Source: Bacillota bacterium
GTDB taxonomy: Bacteria; Bacillota; Clostridia; Christensenellales; Aristaeellaceae
Reading direction: 5' to 3'
Length of the DNA: 64,000 bases
NCBI GenBank assembly: GCA_023413135.1
Contig: JAEZQK010000032.1
Coordinates: 62,001 to 126,000, forward strand
The translations under genes were made by a program, and so were the position numbers. Below, piece after piece: positions 38,605-48,047 of the stretch (position 1 is the stretch's first letter; every line of letters starts with the position of its first letter). The notes beneath the pieces are model-generated. The model saw only the letters and a program-made list of their open reading frames with translations. It was not told the DNA's origin and did no database searches.

Positions 38605-38907
38605 ATGGCTATTGAATCGGTAAAGCTTGCGCAATACATAGCAAACCTTCAAAAGCCGTCGGGCACCACCTCTGTATCGGAGAATTTCGTGCCCTTTGAG
38701 GACATGTTGAAGGAGGCCGTTCAGCAGACGGTCAGCACCGACGCGGCAACCAAGTTCGATGTGATCAATCTGGTGACCGGCAACAGCGATTCACCCCACA
38801 ACATTACCATCAATGCGGCCAAAGCAGACCTGGCGGTGCATATGATGGTATCGGTCAGGAACAAGGTGCTGGATGCCTACAACGAGATCATGCGTATCAC
38901 ACTTTGA
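38605..38907 (+). CDS. fliE: Flagellar hook-basal body complex protein FliE
   Basis: 100-aa protein that links the MS ring to the rod. It has the FliE length and C-terminal pattern: FEDMLKEAVQQT, then HNITINAAKADLAVHMMVSVRNKVLDAYNEIMRI, with the VRNK-x2-AY-x-EIM ending. ATG 38605 is preferred over 38599 because of GGGGA spacing. Confidence 0.93.
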   Translation: MAIESVKLAQYIANLQKPSGTTSVSENFVPFEDMLKEAVQQTVSTDAATKFDVINLVTGNSDSPHNITINAAKADLAVHMMVSVRNKVLDAYNEIMRITL

Positions 38908-38957
38908 CGTGTAGCCTGTTGCGTACGAAAGAAAAATTAGCTGATTAGAGGGCAAGC

Positions 38958-40538
38958 ATGGACCTTTCAATCTCAAACCTCTTCCAGAGCATAAAGGGAT
39001 ACCTGGCGAAGCTGAGCCGCGGCAAGCGCGTTGCTCTTGCAGCTTTGCTTGTTTCCGTTATAGCTGGAGCGGTGATCCTGACAAATGTATTGGACAGCGC
39101 CGGTTATACGGTGCTGTACCGTGGTTTGTCGGCCTCCGAGGGTGTTGAGGTCGTAAATCTCCTGGACAGCATGGGTACCCCCTATAGGCTTCAAAATGAT
39201 GGCACCATTCTGGTGCCCAAATCCAGTGAGGCCATGCTCAAGATGCAGCTGGCGGCGGAAGGATTCCCCAAGAGCACGCTGGGCTATGATGTTTTTACCA
39301 GTCAATCCGCATTGATGACAACTGATTACGAAAAAAGGCAATACCTGATTTTTCAGCTTCAGGACAGGCTGCAGGAATCTCTTCGGACACTGGAGGGCGT
39401 GAAAAACGCCATCGTGACCCTGAATGTGCCCGATGACAATTCCTTTGTGTTAAAAGCCGACAGGCCCCAGGCCTCCGCCTCGGTGGTGCTGGAGCTTTAT
39501 TCGTATACCAGTCTTTCCGCCAAGCAGATCAGGGGCATTGAAGCGCTGGTTGCCAGGAGCGTGCCTGGGCTTCAAAGCGATCATGTTACCATTGTGGACA
39601 GCACCGGCGTGGAGCTCAATGATAAGTCGGAAGAATTGAGCGGGCAGGCACTTTCCCAGATCGACGCCATCAGCAAAATCAACGAGTACTATAAGGAAAA
39701 GATCACGCGCTTTCTGGAGCCGGTGTTCGGCGCAGACGGCATGAGCGTGGCGGTAAACGTGCAGGTGGATTTCCAACAGAAAGTCACCGAGAAGACGACA
39801 TACTCACCTGTAGTGGGCGACAATGGCATACTGTCCAAAGAAGAGTTTGACCGCCAAAGCATCAACGGCGGCACCCTTCAAAACCTGGCCGCCGGTACGG
39901 ATGCCAACACGGGCACGCCCACCTATGTGGAAGAAACGGATGGAGAGAACGATCAAAGCGCCAGCGAGAGCGGAAGCAATGAATACCTTGTAAACCAGCT
40001 CATTGAGGGCATTGAGGATAGCGGCGGGCATATTACGGACATGACCGTGGCCGTGATGATCAACAGCAGCTACCTGGCCGATGACCTGGTGGCCAAGTAC
40101 AAGGAGATGGTGGCCTACGGTGTGGGCATCCCCGTTGAGAAGGTGGTTATCACCCATGCGGAATTTACGCCCAAGCAGGCGCCTATCTTCCCTCAGGAGC
40201 CGGCGGTGAAAATGGACGGCCTCATTATCGGTGTCGCGGTTACCTTTGTACTGCTGCTTTTATTGGCCGTGTACCTGACGCTGCGTTCGGGCCGCAAAAG
40301 AAAAGCAGCGTTGCAAAGCGCCCAGCGCCTTAAGCAGCAACAGCGTCAGCAGCAGGCGGGAAGGCCTGGACAGGAGGCTGCGCAGCAGAGCGAGAAACAG
40401 GATGCTCCCGGTGAAATCGTATTGACTGAGACGAGGGAACAGGGCATCAAGCGCCAGGTGAAGGAATTTGCTACGGCCAATCCGGAAGTTGTAGCACAGC
40501 TGCTCAGAACATGGATGAAGGAGGACGATTCTAAATGA
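38958..40538 (+). CDS. fliF: Flagellar M-ring protein FliF
   Basis: 526-aa MS-ring protein, the membrane base of the motor and export gate housing. Two membrane helices are seen: one near residues 24-46 (VALAALLVSVIAGAVILTN) and one near 420 (GLIIGVAVTFVLLLLLAVYL). Periplasmic ring-building motifs include LYRGLSASEGVEVV and the LEGVKNAIVTLNVP region. The cytoplasmic tail (after about 445) is Gln/Arg-rich and ends in a FliG-binding helix (EFATANPEVVAQLLRTWMKED). It overlaps fliG by 4 bp. Confidence 0.96.
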   Translation: MDLSISNLFQSIKGYLAKLSRGKRVALAALLVSVIAGAVILTNVLDSAGYTVLYRGLSASEGVEVVNLLDSMGTPYRLQNDGTILVPKSSEAMLKMQLAAEGFPKSTLGYDVFTSQSALMTTDYEKRQYLIFQLQDRLQESLRTLEGVKNAIVTLNVPDDNSFVLKADRPQASASVVLELYSYTSLSAKQIRGIEALVARSVPGLQSDHVTIVDSTGVELNDKSEELSGQALSQIDAISKINEYYKEKITRFLEPVFGADGMSVAVNVQVDFQQKVTEKTTYSPVVGDNGILSKEEFDRQSINGGTLQNLAAGTDANTGTPTYVEETDGENDQSASESGSNEYLVNQLIEGIEDSGGHITDMTVAVMINSSYLADDLVAKYKEMVAYGVGIPVEKVVITHAEFTPKQAPIFPQEPAVKMDGLIIGVAVTFVLLLLLAVYLTLRSGRKRKAALQSAQRLKQQQRQQQAGRPGQEAAQQSEKQDAPGEIVLTETREQGIKRQVKEFATANPEVVAQLLRTWMKEDDSK

Positions 40539-41548
40539 GCAGGCGGGCGAACAGCAATGCCTCGGCAAGAAAGGCGGCCACAGTCGTTCTTTCCCTTGGA
40601 GTGGAGCAAGCTTCCAGGGTCTACAAGTATTTGAGGCCGGAAGAAATCGAACAGATCACCCTGCAGATTGCCACGCTGGAGAACTTATCCCCCCAGGCGG
40701 TGGACAACACCATGGAGGAATTTTACAACCTGTGCATGGCGCAAAAATACATCACCGAGGGCGGCATTGAGTACGCCAAGGCGATTTTGGAAAAGGCCAT
40801 GGGCGCTACCAGCGCGGCATCTGTCATCGAGCGGATCACAAGATCGCTTCAAACCAAGATGTTCAGCTTCCTGGACAAGGCAGACCCCAAGCATTTGCTG
40901 AGCCTGATTCAAAACGAGCACCCTCAGACCATCGCGCTGATCTTATCCTACTGCACAGCCGAGCAGGCTTCGGAAATCCTGAGCGAACTGCCCGGGGATA
41001 CGCAGTTGGATGTGGTGGAGCGTATCGCTACCATGGACAGGACCAGCCCGGACGCCGTAAGAGAAGTAGAGAAGATGATCGAGCAGAAGCTGTCCATGAG
41101 CGAGTCGGTGGGCTTTGCGGAGATCGGCGGCGCCAAGTATATGGCGGGCGTATTGAACCTGGTTGACCGCAGCACGGAAAAATTCATCATGGAGGAGCTT
41201 TCCAAGCGCGATCCCCAATTGGCGGAGGACATCCGCAACCGCATGTTTGTGTTCGAGGATATCGCCACATTGGATCCCATGCATATCCAGCGTTTTTTGC
41301 AGGATGTCAATGCCAACGATTTGCTCATCGCCCTCAAGGGCTGCTCCAAGGAAATCACCGAAGTCTTCTATTCAAATATGTCGGTCCGCCTCAAAACTAC
41401 GTTGGAGGAAGAGGCCGGATACCTGCACGGCGTAAGACTTTCTGCCGTGGAAGAAGCACAGCAGAAGCTTGTTTCTGTCATACGACGGCTTGAGGAGGCC
41501 GGCGAGATCACGATCAGCAGGGGCCGAAAGGATGAGACAATTGTCTAA
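40535..41548 (+). CDS. fliG: Flagellar motor switch protein FliG
   Basis: 337-aa rotor protein that binds FliF and interacts with the stator. The middle EHPQ motif is present as NEHPQTIALILSYC, and the C-terminal charged torque helix region is FVFEDIATLDPMHIQRFL. N-terminal domain residues KAATVVLSLGVEQASRVYKYL fit. ATG overlaps the stop of fliF. The motor genes motA and motB, which FliG would engage, are not in this window. Confidence 0.96.
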   Translation: MSRRANSNASARKAATVVLSLGVEQASRVYKYLRPEEIEQITLQIATLENLSPQAVDNTMEEFYNLCMAQKYITEGGIEYAKAILEKAMGATSAASVIERITRSLQTKMFSFLDKADPKHLLSLIQNEHPQTIALILSYCTAEQASEILSELPGDTQLDVVERIATMDRTSPDAVREVEKMIEQKLSMSESVGFAEIGGAKYMAGVLNLVDRSTEKFIMEELSKRDPQLAEDIRNRMFVFEDIATLDPMHIQRFLQDVNANDLLIALKGCSKEITEVFYSNMSVRLKTTLEEEAGYLHGVRLSAVEEAQQKLVSVIRRLEEAGEITISRGRKDETIV

Positions 41549-42266
41549 GCTGCTTAAAGGGGAATGCATTTGCATGGATGCATCAGGGTTTGTATACAAC
41601 ATTCCCGCGTGCACAAAACCCGAGCCGCAGGCCGAATCCGAACCAGAGGCCAGCCCCGATTTGAGCCGGGAAGAACTGGCATCCGCCGTCAAAAAGGCCC
41701 GCACCATTGTCGAAGGTGCCAACCGCTATCTTTTGAAAATGCATGGGCAGATGCGTGAGCAGGCCAGGGAAACGTTTGAAAGCGCCAGGGAGGAAGGCTA
41801 TCAAAAGGGTTACGAGGAGGGGCAGGCCCAGGCTTTTGCCCAAAACGAACAGACGCTCGCGCAGATCACCGCCCTCCTTCGCCAGATCGACCGTGGCAGG
41901 GATGCGCTGCTGATGCAGTACGAACAGAGCATGCTGGACCTGGCTCTGGATATTGCCCGCAAGGTTGTGGGCGCAAAGCTTATGGAGAATGACGAAGCAT
42001 TTCTGAACATATTCCGCAGGGCGGCGGAAGGGCTTCGCGCTGTAAAGGCCGTACGGCTTCAGGTATCCCGGCACGAGGCCCGGTTTGTAACCGCCAGCAG
42101 CGACTATCTCAAAAGCCTTGTAGGCGGTGCGGAGCATCTGGATATTGAAGTGCTGGAGGATAAAGAGCCCGGCACGTGCATTCTGGAAACAGAGGATGTG
42201 CTGATTGACGCCAGTGCTTACCGGCAATTGGAAAAGCTGGTGCAGGCAGTGGAAGCCGTCCGGTAA
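41532..42266 (+). CDS. fliH: Flagellar assembly protein FliH
   Basis: 244-aa regulator of the FliI export ATPase. A coiled region (KKARTIVEGANRYLLKMHGQ.., REEGYQKGYEEGQAQAF with the family's G-x3-G pattern) precedes the C-terminal V-ATPase-E-like domain (MLDLALDIARKVVGAKL to DVLIDASAYRQLEKL). The ATG at 41532 lies inside the fliG 3' end (17-bp overlap), which is the expected spacing. Confidence 0.9.
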   Translation: MRQLSKLLKGECICMDASGFVYNIPACTKPEPQAESEPEASPDLSREELASAVKKARTIVEGANRYLLKMHGQMREQARETFESAREEGYQKGYEEGQAQAFAQNEQTLAQITALLRQIDRGRDALLMQYEQSMLDLALDIARKVVGAKLMENDEAFLNIFRRAAEGLRAVKAVRLQVSRHEARFVTASSDYLKSLVGGAEHLDIEVLEDKEPGTCILETEDVLIDASAYRQLEKLVQAVEAVR

Positions 42267-42299
42267 CGATGAAGTACCCAAGCGTAAGGAGGGGATGGG

Positions 42300-43625
42300 A
42301 TGTTTGAAGCGTACCGGCAGGCCGTTTCCCAAACGGAACCCATCCTGCGCGGGGGCAAGGTGGACAAGATCATCGGCATGGTGCTGGAAAGCACCGGACC
42401 GGATGTGGATATCGGTACAGTCTGCCGCATCCACAATACCAGACGGAACGGTTGGATCGATGCCGAGGTGGTGGGCTTTAAAGGAAACCGGCTGCTTTTG
42501 ATGCCGTTTGAGGAACCGGATGGTATATCACGGGGCAGCGTGGTGGAATCCACCGGTGACGCGCTGAAGATCCCTGTGGGAATGGAACTGGTTGGCAGAG
42601 TGGTGGACGGGTTCGGCAGGCCCATCGACGAGGCAGGGTCCCTTCTATGCACGCAGCAGTATACGGTTGCGAATCTTCCTTCCAATCCCCTTTCAAGACC
42701 ACGCATCGATACAAGGCTTCATATGGGGGTCAGGGCCATCGATTCGCTCCTGACCTGCGGCAAGGGCCAGCGCATGGGTATCTTCGCGGGCAGCGGCATT
42801 GGCAAAAGTACGCTGCTGGGTATGATGCTCAGGAACGTGGAAGCCGATGTGAACGTCATCGCACTGGTGGGGGAACGGGGCCGCGAGGTTCGGGACTTTA
42901 TCGAAAAGGACCTGAAGGAGGAGGGCATGCGGCGCTCGGTGCTGGTGGTGGCCACCAGCGATCAGCCGGCCATGATGCGCTTAAAATGCGCGCTGACCGC
43001 CACCACTATTGCGGAGTATTTCCGGGACCAGGGCAAGGATGTGCTGCTGGTCATGGACTCGCTGACACGCTTTGCCATGGCCCAAAGGGAAATAGGCCTT
43101 GCCATAGGGGAGCCGCCGGTGGCCAGGGGTTACACGCCCTCCCTGTACGCCATTATGCCAAGGCTTCTGGAACGGTCGGGCAGATTTTCAAGCGGCTCTA
43201 TCACCGGCATCTATACGGTGCTGGTGGAGGGCGATGATGTCAACGAGCCTATCTCCGACACGGTACGCGGCATCCTGGATGGCCATATCGTATTGTCACG
43301 GGCACAGGCAATGCGCAACCATTACCCGCCCATCGACATCCTGGCGAGCATCAGCCGTATTATGAACGAGATCATTCCTCCGGAGCAAATGCAGTATGCT
43401 TCCGCGCTCCGCTCTGCACTGTCGGCCTACTATGAGAACTTTGACCTGATCAGCATCGGCGCCTACAAGGGAGGAACGAATGTAAGGATTGATAACGCCA
43501 TCGCCAATATTGACAGGATCAACGGGTTTTTAAAGCAGGATATCGACGAAAAGGCTCCCTTCGAGGAAACCATGCGGAAGATGCAGGAGATCCATAACGC
43601 GATCTTAAAGGGAGGCGCGGCGTGA
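42300..43625 (+). CDS. fliI: Flagellum-specific ATP synthase FliI
   Basis: 441-aa ATPase of the export apparatus, homologous to F1-beta. Walker A is GIFAGSGIGKSTLLGMM at about residue 163, followed by ALVGERGREVRDFIE, Walker B VLLVMDSLTRFAMAQREIGL and the PPVARGYTPSLYAIMPRLLER region typical of FliI. The N-terminal hexamerisation part starts at MFEAYRQAV. ATG 42300 follows AAGGAGGGG. It overlaps fliJ by 4 bp. Confidence 0.97.
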   Translation: MFEAYRQAVSQTEPILRGGKVDKIIGMVLESTGPDVDIGTVCRIHNTRRNGWIDAEVVGFKGNRLLLMPFEEPDGISRGSVVESTGDALKIPVGMELVGRVVDGFGRPIDEAGSLLCTQQYTVANLPSNPLSRPRIDTRLHMGVRAIDSLLTCGKGQRMGIFAGSGIGKSTLLGMMLRNVEADVNVIALVGERGREVRDFIEKDLKEEGMRRSVLVVATSDQPAMMRLKCALTATTIAEYFRDQGKDVLLVMDSLTRFAMAQREIGLAIGEPPVARGYTPSLYAIMPRLLERSGRFSSGSITGIYTVLVEGDDVNEPISDTVRGILDGHIVLSRAQAMRNHYPPIDILASISRIMNEIIPPEQMQYASALRSALSAYYENFDLISIGAYKGGTNVRIDNAIANIDRINGFLKQDIDEKAPFEETMRKMQEIHNAILKGGAA

Positions 43626-44068
43626 AAAAGTTCCAATTTCCGCTTCAAAAGGTGCTGGAATACGACACGCACATGCAAAAAAACGAGGCTGACGCCTTGA
43701 GCCTGTTGCTTGCGGAATATGCACGGCTGGAAAAAAAGCGGGATGCGATGCACAAAGACTACAGCGTGGCCAAGCAACAGTATCAGATGGATTGCGAAAA
43801 AGGCCAAAGTGCCAGCCGTACCGCCGCTGCCGGCATGTACATTGCGGATCAGAGCCAGCAACTGAAAAGGATCGGTGAGCAAATGCGGGAGCAGATGCGC
43901 CGGATTGACAAACAGCGGGAGAGGCTGCTTAAAGTTACCAAGGATAAAACCATGATCGAAAAGCTGAAGGAACGCGCCAAGGCAGACTATCAGGCAGACG
44001 AGCGAAAAAGCGACGAAATGTTCATTGCAGAGTTCGTTTCCAACCAGGTTGCCAAAGCGGGTGGCTGA
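43622..44068 (+). CDS. fliJ: Flagellar export protein FliJ
   Basis: 148-aa coiled-coil chaperone/stalk protein of the export ATPase. Almost wholly helical with heptad-like charge: FPLQKVLEYDTHMQKNEADA at the N terminus is the FliJ motif, then long KKRDAMHKDYSVAKQQYQM and LKRIGEQMREQMRRIDKQRE helices. GTG 43622 overlaps the fliI stop. Downstream is a fliK-like gene, the expected position. Confidence 0.9.
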   Translation: MKKFQFPLQKVLEYDTHMQKNEADALSLLLAEYARLEKKRDAMHKDYSVAKQQYQMDCEKGQSASRTAAAGMYIADQSQQLKRIGEQMREQMRRIDKQRERLLKVTKDKTMIEKLKERAKADYQADERKSDEMFIAEFVSNQVAKAGG

Positions 44069-44102
44069 AGGACACCCGGTATCGGGTACGGGAGGTGATT
44101 TT

Positions 44103-45377
44103 ATTACAGCGGTAGCAAGTGTGGGCATTCCCGTTCAGGGGAGGATAGCTGTTCAGGAAACATCAGGGAACAGTGCTGTCGGTGAAACTGCGTTTGCCAT
44201 GGCCGTTGATGAAGCAACGGTTCAGGGCGGGCTCAAGGAGATCGCTGACGTCCTAGCAGAAGGGGAACCGGAAGAAGGGGAAAAGAAAAAACCGGAAAAA
44301 GTTCCGGACTTGTCAGGCATCCCGGCAATTCTGCTGCAGGGGGCATATCACTTACAGCAAGTCATGGATGCAGAGGCACCTGACGAAAAAACGCTTCCTT
44401 ATAAAAGCCGGCGAATGACGGAAGCAGCTTTGCCGGGGAATGGCCTAGCCGGGGTTGCTGTTTCAGAAGAGGCGGTGAATCAAGCGGATGTGCCCGGTTG
44501 GCCGGCCGCTTTTCAGACAGAAAACAATCCTGGTCTGCTCGAAGCGGCAAAGGCAAAAGCTGCAACAGATAAAGCTGAAATCGCGGACGTAGGGAATCCT
44601 GCACCGGAATCGATCCTTGGTACAGCGAAGGGAATGGATGAGCTTGATCAGACGAGCTTTCGGAATATACAAAAGCTTCAAGTGAAGAGCACACCTTCGG
44701 CGGCTCAACCTTTGGGTATCGATACTGCACCGGAAGTTGTAAAACCTTCAACCGCTGCGACAGCTGCTGATGCGCATGTTTCAAGTGAGCCACTAAACGA
44801 CGTCAAGGCAGGCAAGGAAAAGGAGAAGCCCTTTAAGATACCTGCCTTGGCTATGGAAGCGGCCTACAGGACGGAGCAGGCCATTCATACGGAAAGCATG
44901 CAGTCAACTCCTGAGATGGCGCCGGAAAATACCTCCCGGGAAGATAATGTTGCAATGCAGCTTGCAAGATCATCCGTCCGGGCACTGAAGCGGGGCATGG
45001 CTGAATATCGTGTCAGGCTGAGCCCGGAAGGCCTGGGGGAGGTAGAGGTCACCGTGATTACAAAAGGGAAGGCGGTTTCCCTGAGCCTGCGCACCGACAA
45101 CGAGGTTGCACGGGGACTGATCCTGGATCATGCCGATGAATTGCGGGCCGAGCTGGATAAGCAGAACTACCAGGTGAACGGGCTGAGCGTGGAAGTGGGC
45201 ATGGATAGCGGAAATGGCGCGGGGTTCTTTGCATCCCGGGAACATACGGCACCCGTGTTTGAACCGGATCATATGGCCTCCAGGCAGGAAGCGGCCCTTT
45301 TGCCTGCAGCGAACGGGCAGCAGGCAGACCCAAGGATGATTATGCCAAGAAGCAGTACCATCAATTACCGGGTTTGA
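44103..45377 (+). CDS. fliK: Flagellar hook-length control protein FliK
   Basis: About 424 aa. The N-terminal two-thirds are low-complexity and variable (Ala/Glu/Pro-rich), as in FliK. The C-terminal FliK domain is visible as LKRGMAEYRVRLSPEGLGEVEV, then SLSLRTDNEVARGLILDHADEL and LDKQNYQVNGLSVEV. Start is uncertain: the only strong ribosome-binding site is GGGAGGTGA (44090-44098), and the in-frame codon at proper spacing is ATT at 44103. A GTG at 44061, overlapping fliJ, is the other candidate but has no good ribosome-binding site. Confidence 0.88.
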   Translation: MTAVASVGIPVQGRIAVQETSGNSAVGETAFAMAVDEATVQGGLKEIADVLAEGEPEEGEKKKPEKVPDLSGIPAILLQGAYHLQQVMDAEAPDEKTLPYKSRRMTEAALPGNGLAGVAVSEEAVNQADVPGWPAAFQTENNPGLLEAAKAKAATDKAEIADVGNPAPESILGTAKGMDELDQTSFRNIQKLQVKSTPSAAQPLGIDTAPEVVKPSTAATAADAHVSSEPLNDVKAGKEKEKPFKIPALAMEAAYRTEQAIHTESMQSTPEMAPENTSREDNVAMQLARSSVRALKRGMAEYRVRLSPEGLGEVEVTVITKGKAVSLSLRTDNEVARGLILDHADELRAELDKQNYQVNGLSVEVGMDSGNGAGFFASREHTAPVFEPDHMASRQEAALLPAANGQQADPRMIMPRSSTINYRV

Positions 45378-45410
45378 TTAAGAAAACTTCATGCGCAAGG
45401 AGGGGACAAA

Positions 45411-45839
45411 ATGCAGGTGAACGGCATCGGGATGCCGGCGGCCATGCAGCCGCAGGCCGGACAATCGGCCGGCAAGGCCGCTTCGGACCTGGACATCAAC
45501 GATTTTTTCAAGCTCATTTCCGCCCAACTGCAAAACCAGAGCATGTTCGACACGGTGGACAACGCTGAGTTCATGTCCCAGATGGTTCAGTTCTCCACCT
45601 TGTCCCAGATGAATTCACTCACAAACGCCTTCCAGGCGAACCTGGCGGTATCGCTGATCGGAAAGCAGGTCAGCGTATCGGCTGCCGCCGAAGACGGGTC
45701 CCAGCAGCTTAAGGTGGGACAGGTGGAGCAGGTAAGCTTTAACGCCGGTGTCCCATATGTATATGTCGATGGTAATTATCATCAATTGAGCGAGATCCTG
45801 GACATAGGCCCTGAGGCCAAGGCAATACCGGAAGAGTGA
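45411..45839 (+). CDS. flgD: Flagellar hook capping protein FlgD
   Basis: 142-aa scaffold protein for hook assembly. The conserved N-terminal region is DLDINDFFKLISAQLQNQSM, followed by VDNAEFMSQMVQFSTLSQMNSL, and the short C-terminal part (SLIGKQVSVSAAAEDG, GVPYVYVDGNYHQLSEI) lacks the larger Ig/tudor domains of enterobacterial FlgD, as usual for Firmicutes. ATG 45411 follows AAGGAGGGG. It precedes the hook gene. Confidence 0.94.
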   Translation: MQVNGIGMPAAMQPQAGQSAGKAASDLDINDFFKLISAQLQNQSMFDTVDNAEFMSQMVQFSTLSQMNSLTNAFQANLAVSLIGKQVSVSAAAEDGSQQLKVGQVEQVSFNAGVPYVYVDGNYHQLSEILDIGPEAKAIPEE

Positions 45840-45890
45840 CACGGGCGCCGCATCAAGGCGGACACACAAATGTGAATGGGAGGTAGCAAA

Positions 45891-46721
45891 ATGATCAGAT
45901 CCATGTTTTCCGCGGTTACGGGTCTTAAGGGGCATCAAACCATGCTGGATGTCATCGGCAACAACATTGCCAACGTGAACACCGCCGGCTTTAAAGCCAG
46001 CCGGGTCCTTTTCTCCGACATGTACTACCAGACGCTGACCGCTGCCAGTGCTCCGACCCCTGCCACGGGCGGTACCAATCCTACCCAGATCGGCTATGGG
46101 TCCAAGGTTGCCTCCATCGACCTGCTCAACAACCGCAGCGGCTTTCAGCAGACGGCCAGGGCGATGGATACCTACATTTCCGGAGAAGGTTTTTTTACCG
46201 TACAGGACAGCGCGGGCGAATTGAACTATACCAGGGTCGGTGCTTTCTCCTTTGATGCCAGCGGCAATTTGATCGATGGCAACGGCAGCTTTGTAATGGG
46301 ACAGATGCCGATGCTGACAAATCCGATAGGTACGCTGGTGCCCATCAAGATTACCGACTTTCAAAACTATTCGGGTATTTCCATCGGCCCCGATGGAATG
46401 ATTACTGGAACCAACCTAAACACCATGGCCATCCAGGCGCTGGCGCAGATCCCCATCGCGGTGTTCAATAACCCCGACGGTCTGGAACAGCGCGGCGATC
46501 AGTACTTCGGCGAAACATTGAACTCCGGCGCACCCGGCTATTCAGAGGCCGGCACCGCCTTGGGAGGACAGCTTGTTTCCGGAGGCTTGGAAATGTCCAA
46601 TGTGGACTTGTCCAAAGAGTTCACGGATATGATCGTGGCCCAGAGAGGCTATCAGGCGAACGCCCGGGTGATCACCACTTCCGACCAGGTGCTGGAGGAA
46701 TTGGTCAACCTCAAGCGGTAA
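45891..46721 (+). CDS. flgE: Flagellar hook protein FlgE
   Basis: 276 aa, a short hook protein. N-terminal SMFSAVTGLKGHQTMLDVIGNNIANVNTAGFK-type signature (LDVIGNNIANVNTAGFKASR) and C-terminal EMSNVDLSKEFTDMIVAQRGYQAN, then ARVITTSDQVLEELVNLKR. D0/D1 domains are complete, while the outer D2 domain is small. Position after flgD and before flbD supports FlgE rather than FlgG or FlgF, which are encoded later. ATG 45891 has GGGAGG. Confidence 0.92.
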   Translation: MIRSMFSAVTGLKGHQTMLDVIGNNIANVNTAGFKASRVLFSDMYYQTLTAASAPTPATGGTNPTQIGYGSKVASIDLLNNRSGFQQTARAMDTYISGEGFFTVQDSAGELNYTRVGAFSFDASGNLIDGNGSFVMGQMPMLTNPIGTLVPIKITDFQNYSGISIGPDGMITGTNLNTMAIQALAQIPIAVFNNPDGLEQRGDQYFGETLNSGAPGYSEAGTALGGQLVSGGLEMSNVDLSKEFTDMIVAQRGYQANARVITTSDQVLEELVNLKR

Positions 46722-46783
46722 TGGCCGGATGCAATCAGTTGATCCCTTAATAATATGGACTGCCTGAAAGGAGCGGCGGCGCC

Positions 46784-47035
46784 ATGATAGAACTTACCAA
46801 GCTCAATGGCGAAAGGTATTACATCAATTCAGAGCTCATTGAAATGATCGAAATGATACCCGATACACTGGTGACTATGACAAATGGCAAGACACACTAT
46901 GTATTGGAGCCGGCCGATGTGGTAACGGCCAGAATCCGGGAATACAAGGCCGGCGTTCTGGCGCAATCATACCTTATGGAGAGCAACCCAAGGGAAAATC
47001 ATCGCAGACGCTATGATCGCACGAAGGAAGAGTAG
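46784..47035 (+). CDS. flbD: FlbD family flagellar protein
   Basis: 83-aa protein of the FlbD/SwrD family. It reads MIELTKLNGERYYINSELIEMIEMIPDTLVTMTNG-like (seen as INSELIEMIEMIPDTL and TMTNGKTHYV). In B. subtilis SwrD raises flagellar power output. It is normally followed by motA-motB-fliL; here fliM follows immediately instead. Confidence 0.9.
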   Translation: MIELTKLNGERYYINSELIEMIEMIPDTLVTMTNGKTHYVLEPADVVTARIREYKAGVLAQSYLMESNPRENHRRRYDRTKEE

Positions 47036-47037
47036 CC

Positions 47038-48030
47038 ATGCCGGAGATTTTGTCTCAAAATCAGATTGACGAGCTGCTAAACAGGCTTGCGGGAAACGCG
47101 GATACAGACGAGTCTGCCGACTTGCCTTCCGAGGATACACGGGCCAAGCTGTACAACTTCAAGAACCCCAAAAAGCTGACCAAGGACCAGCAAAAGGTGC
47201 TTCGGGGCATAGGGGAAATCTTTGCAAGGCATCTGGCCTCCTACCTGGCCGGGCTTACCCGCAGCTTTTGCGAGGTCAACGTAGCGTCCCTGGAAGAGCA
47301 GCCTTACATGGAATACAATAATGCGCTTCCCGATATGCTCATGACCAGCGTTCTGGACATGAACATTTTAAAGGGCGCCATGCTGCTGGACCTTTCCAAT
47401 CCTATCACCTTCGCACTAGTCGAGCGGATGTTCGGCGGGGTCATTGAAGCGCATGAGATTCCATCCAGGGAGTTTACCGACATTGAGACATCGCTGATGG
47501 ACAGGATTATCAAAAGGATCGCCTCCCTGTTCCAGGAAGCATGGATCAATACCCCCGGTATCAGCATAGCTGTCAGGCAGGTCGAAACGAACACCAGGTT
47601 CATCAAGGCCATCGCCATGGATGAGATCGTGGTGGTGATGGTGCTTGCGGTAAAGCTCAATGCAGTAGAGGGTACGATCACCTGCTGCATTCCCTGCATG
47701 GACATCGGCAAGACGCTGGACGAGATACTTGCCGCCCAGACCGGCAGCGGCAACAAAGCCGATACGGGCGGCGAAAGCGCGGGGGCAACCCAAATGGCGA
47801 TGCTTTCACAGCTTCATGGCTCCAGCATTGATCTATGTGCCGTTCTTGGCACCACCACCATCACCATGCAGGAGATGCTGAGCCTTCAGCCGGGCGATGT
47901 GATACGTCTGGATCAGCAGGTAGGCACGCCTATAGTCATTGCCGTGAACGGGAAAAAATGGTTTTTCGGAGAGCCCGGCATCAAGAAAAACAAGCTCGCC
48001 GTGTTGATCAACCGGCAGTATGCAGGATGA
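47038..48030 (+). CDS. fliM: Flagellar motor switch protein FliM
   Basis: 330-aa C-ring protein. The N-terminal CheY-binding peptide appears as EILSQNQIDELL. The CheC-like middle domain is YNFKNPKKLTKDQQKVLRGI onward with GG-x2-E-x7-R-E-F-T-D-I-E at about residues 140-155. The C-terminal FliN/SpoA domain ends the protein (LSLQPGDVIRLDQQVGTPIVI, NGKKWFFGEPG). Chemotaxis coupling is therefore expected, though no che genes are in the window. Confidence 0.96.
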   Translation: MPEILSQNQIDELLNRLAGNADTDESADLPSEDTRAKLYNFKNPKKLTKDQQKVLRGIGEIFARHLASYLAGLTRSFCEVNVASLEEQPYMEYNNALPDMLMTSVLDMNILKGAMLLDLSNPITFALVERMFGGVIEAHEIPSREFTDIETSLMDRIIKRIASLFQEAWINTPGISIAVRQVETNTRFIKAIAMDEIVVVMVLAVKLNAVEGTITCCIPCMDIGKTLDEILAAQTGSGNKADTGGESAGATQMAMLSQLHGSSIDLCAVLGTTTITMQEMLSLQPGDVIRLDQQVGTPIVIAVNGKKWFFGEPGIKKNKLAVLINRQYAG

Positions 48031-48047
48031 AGGAAGGTGAGTGCGCG

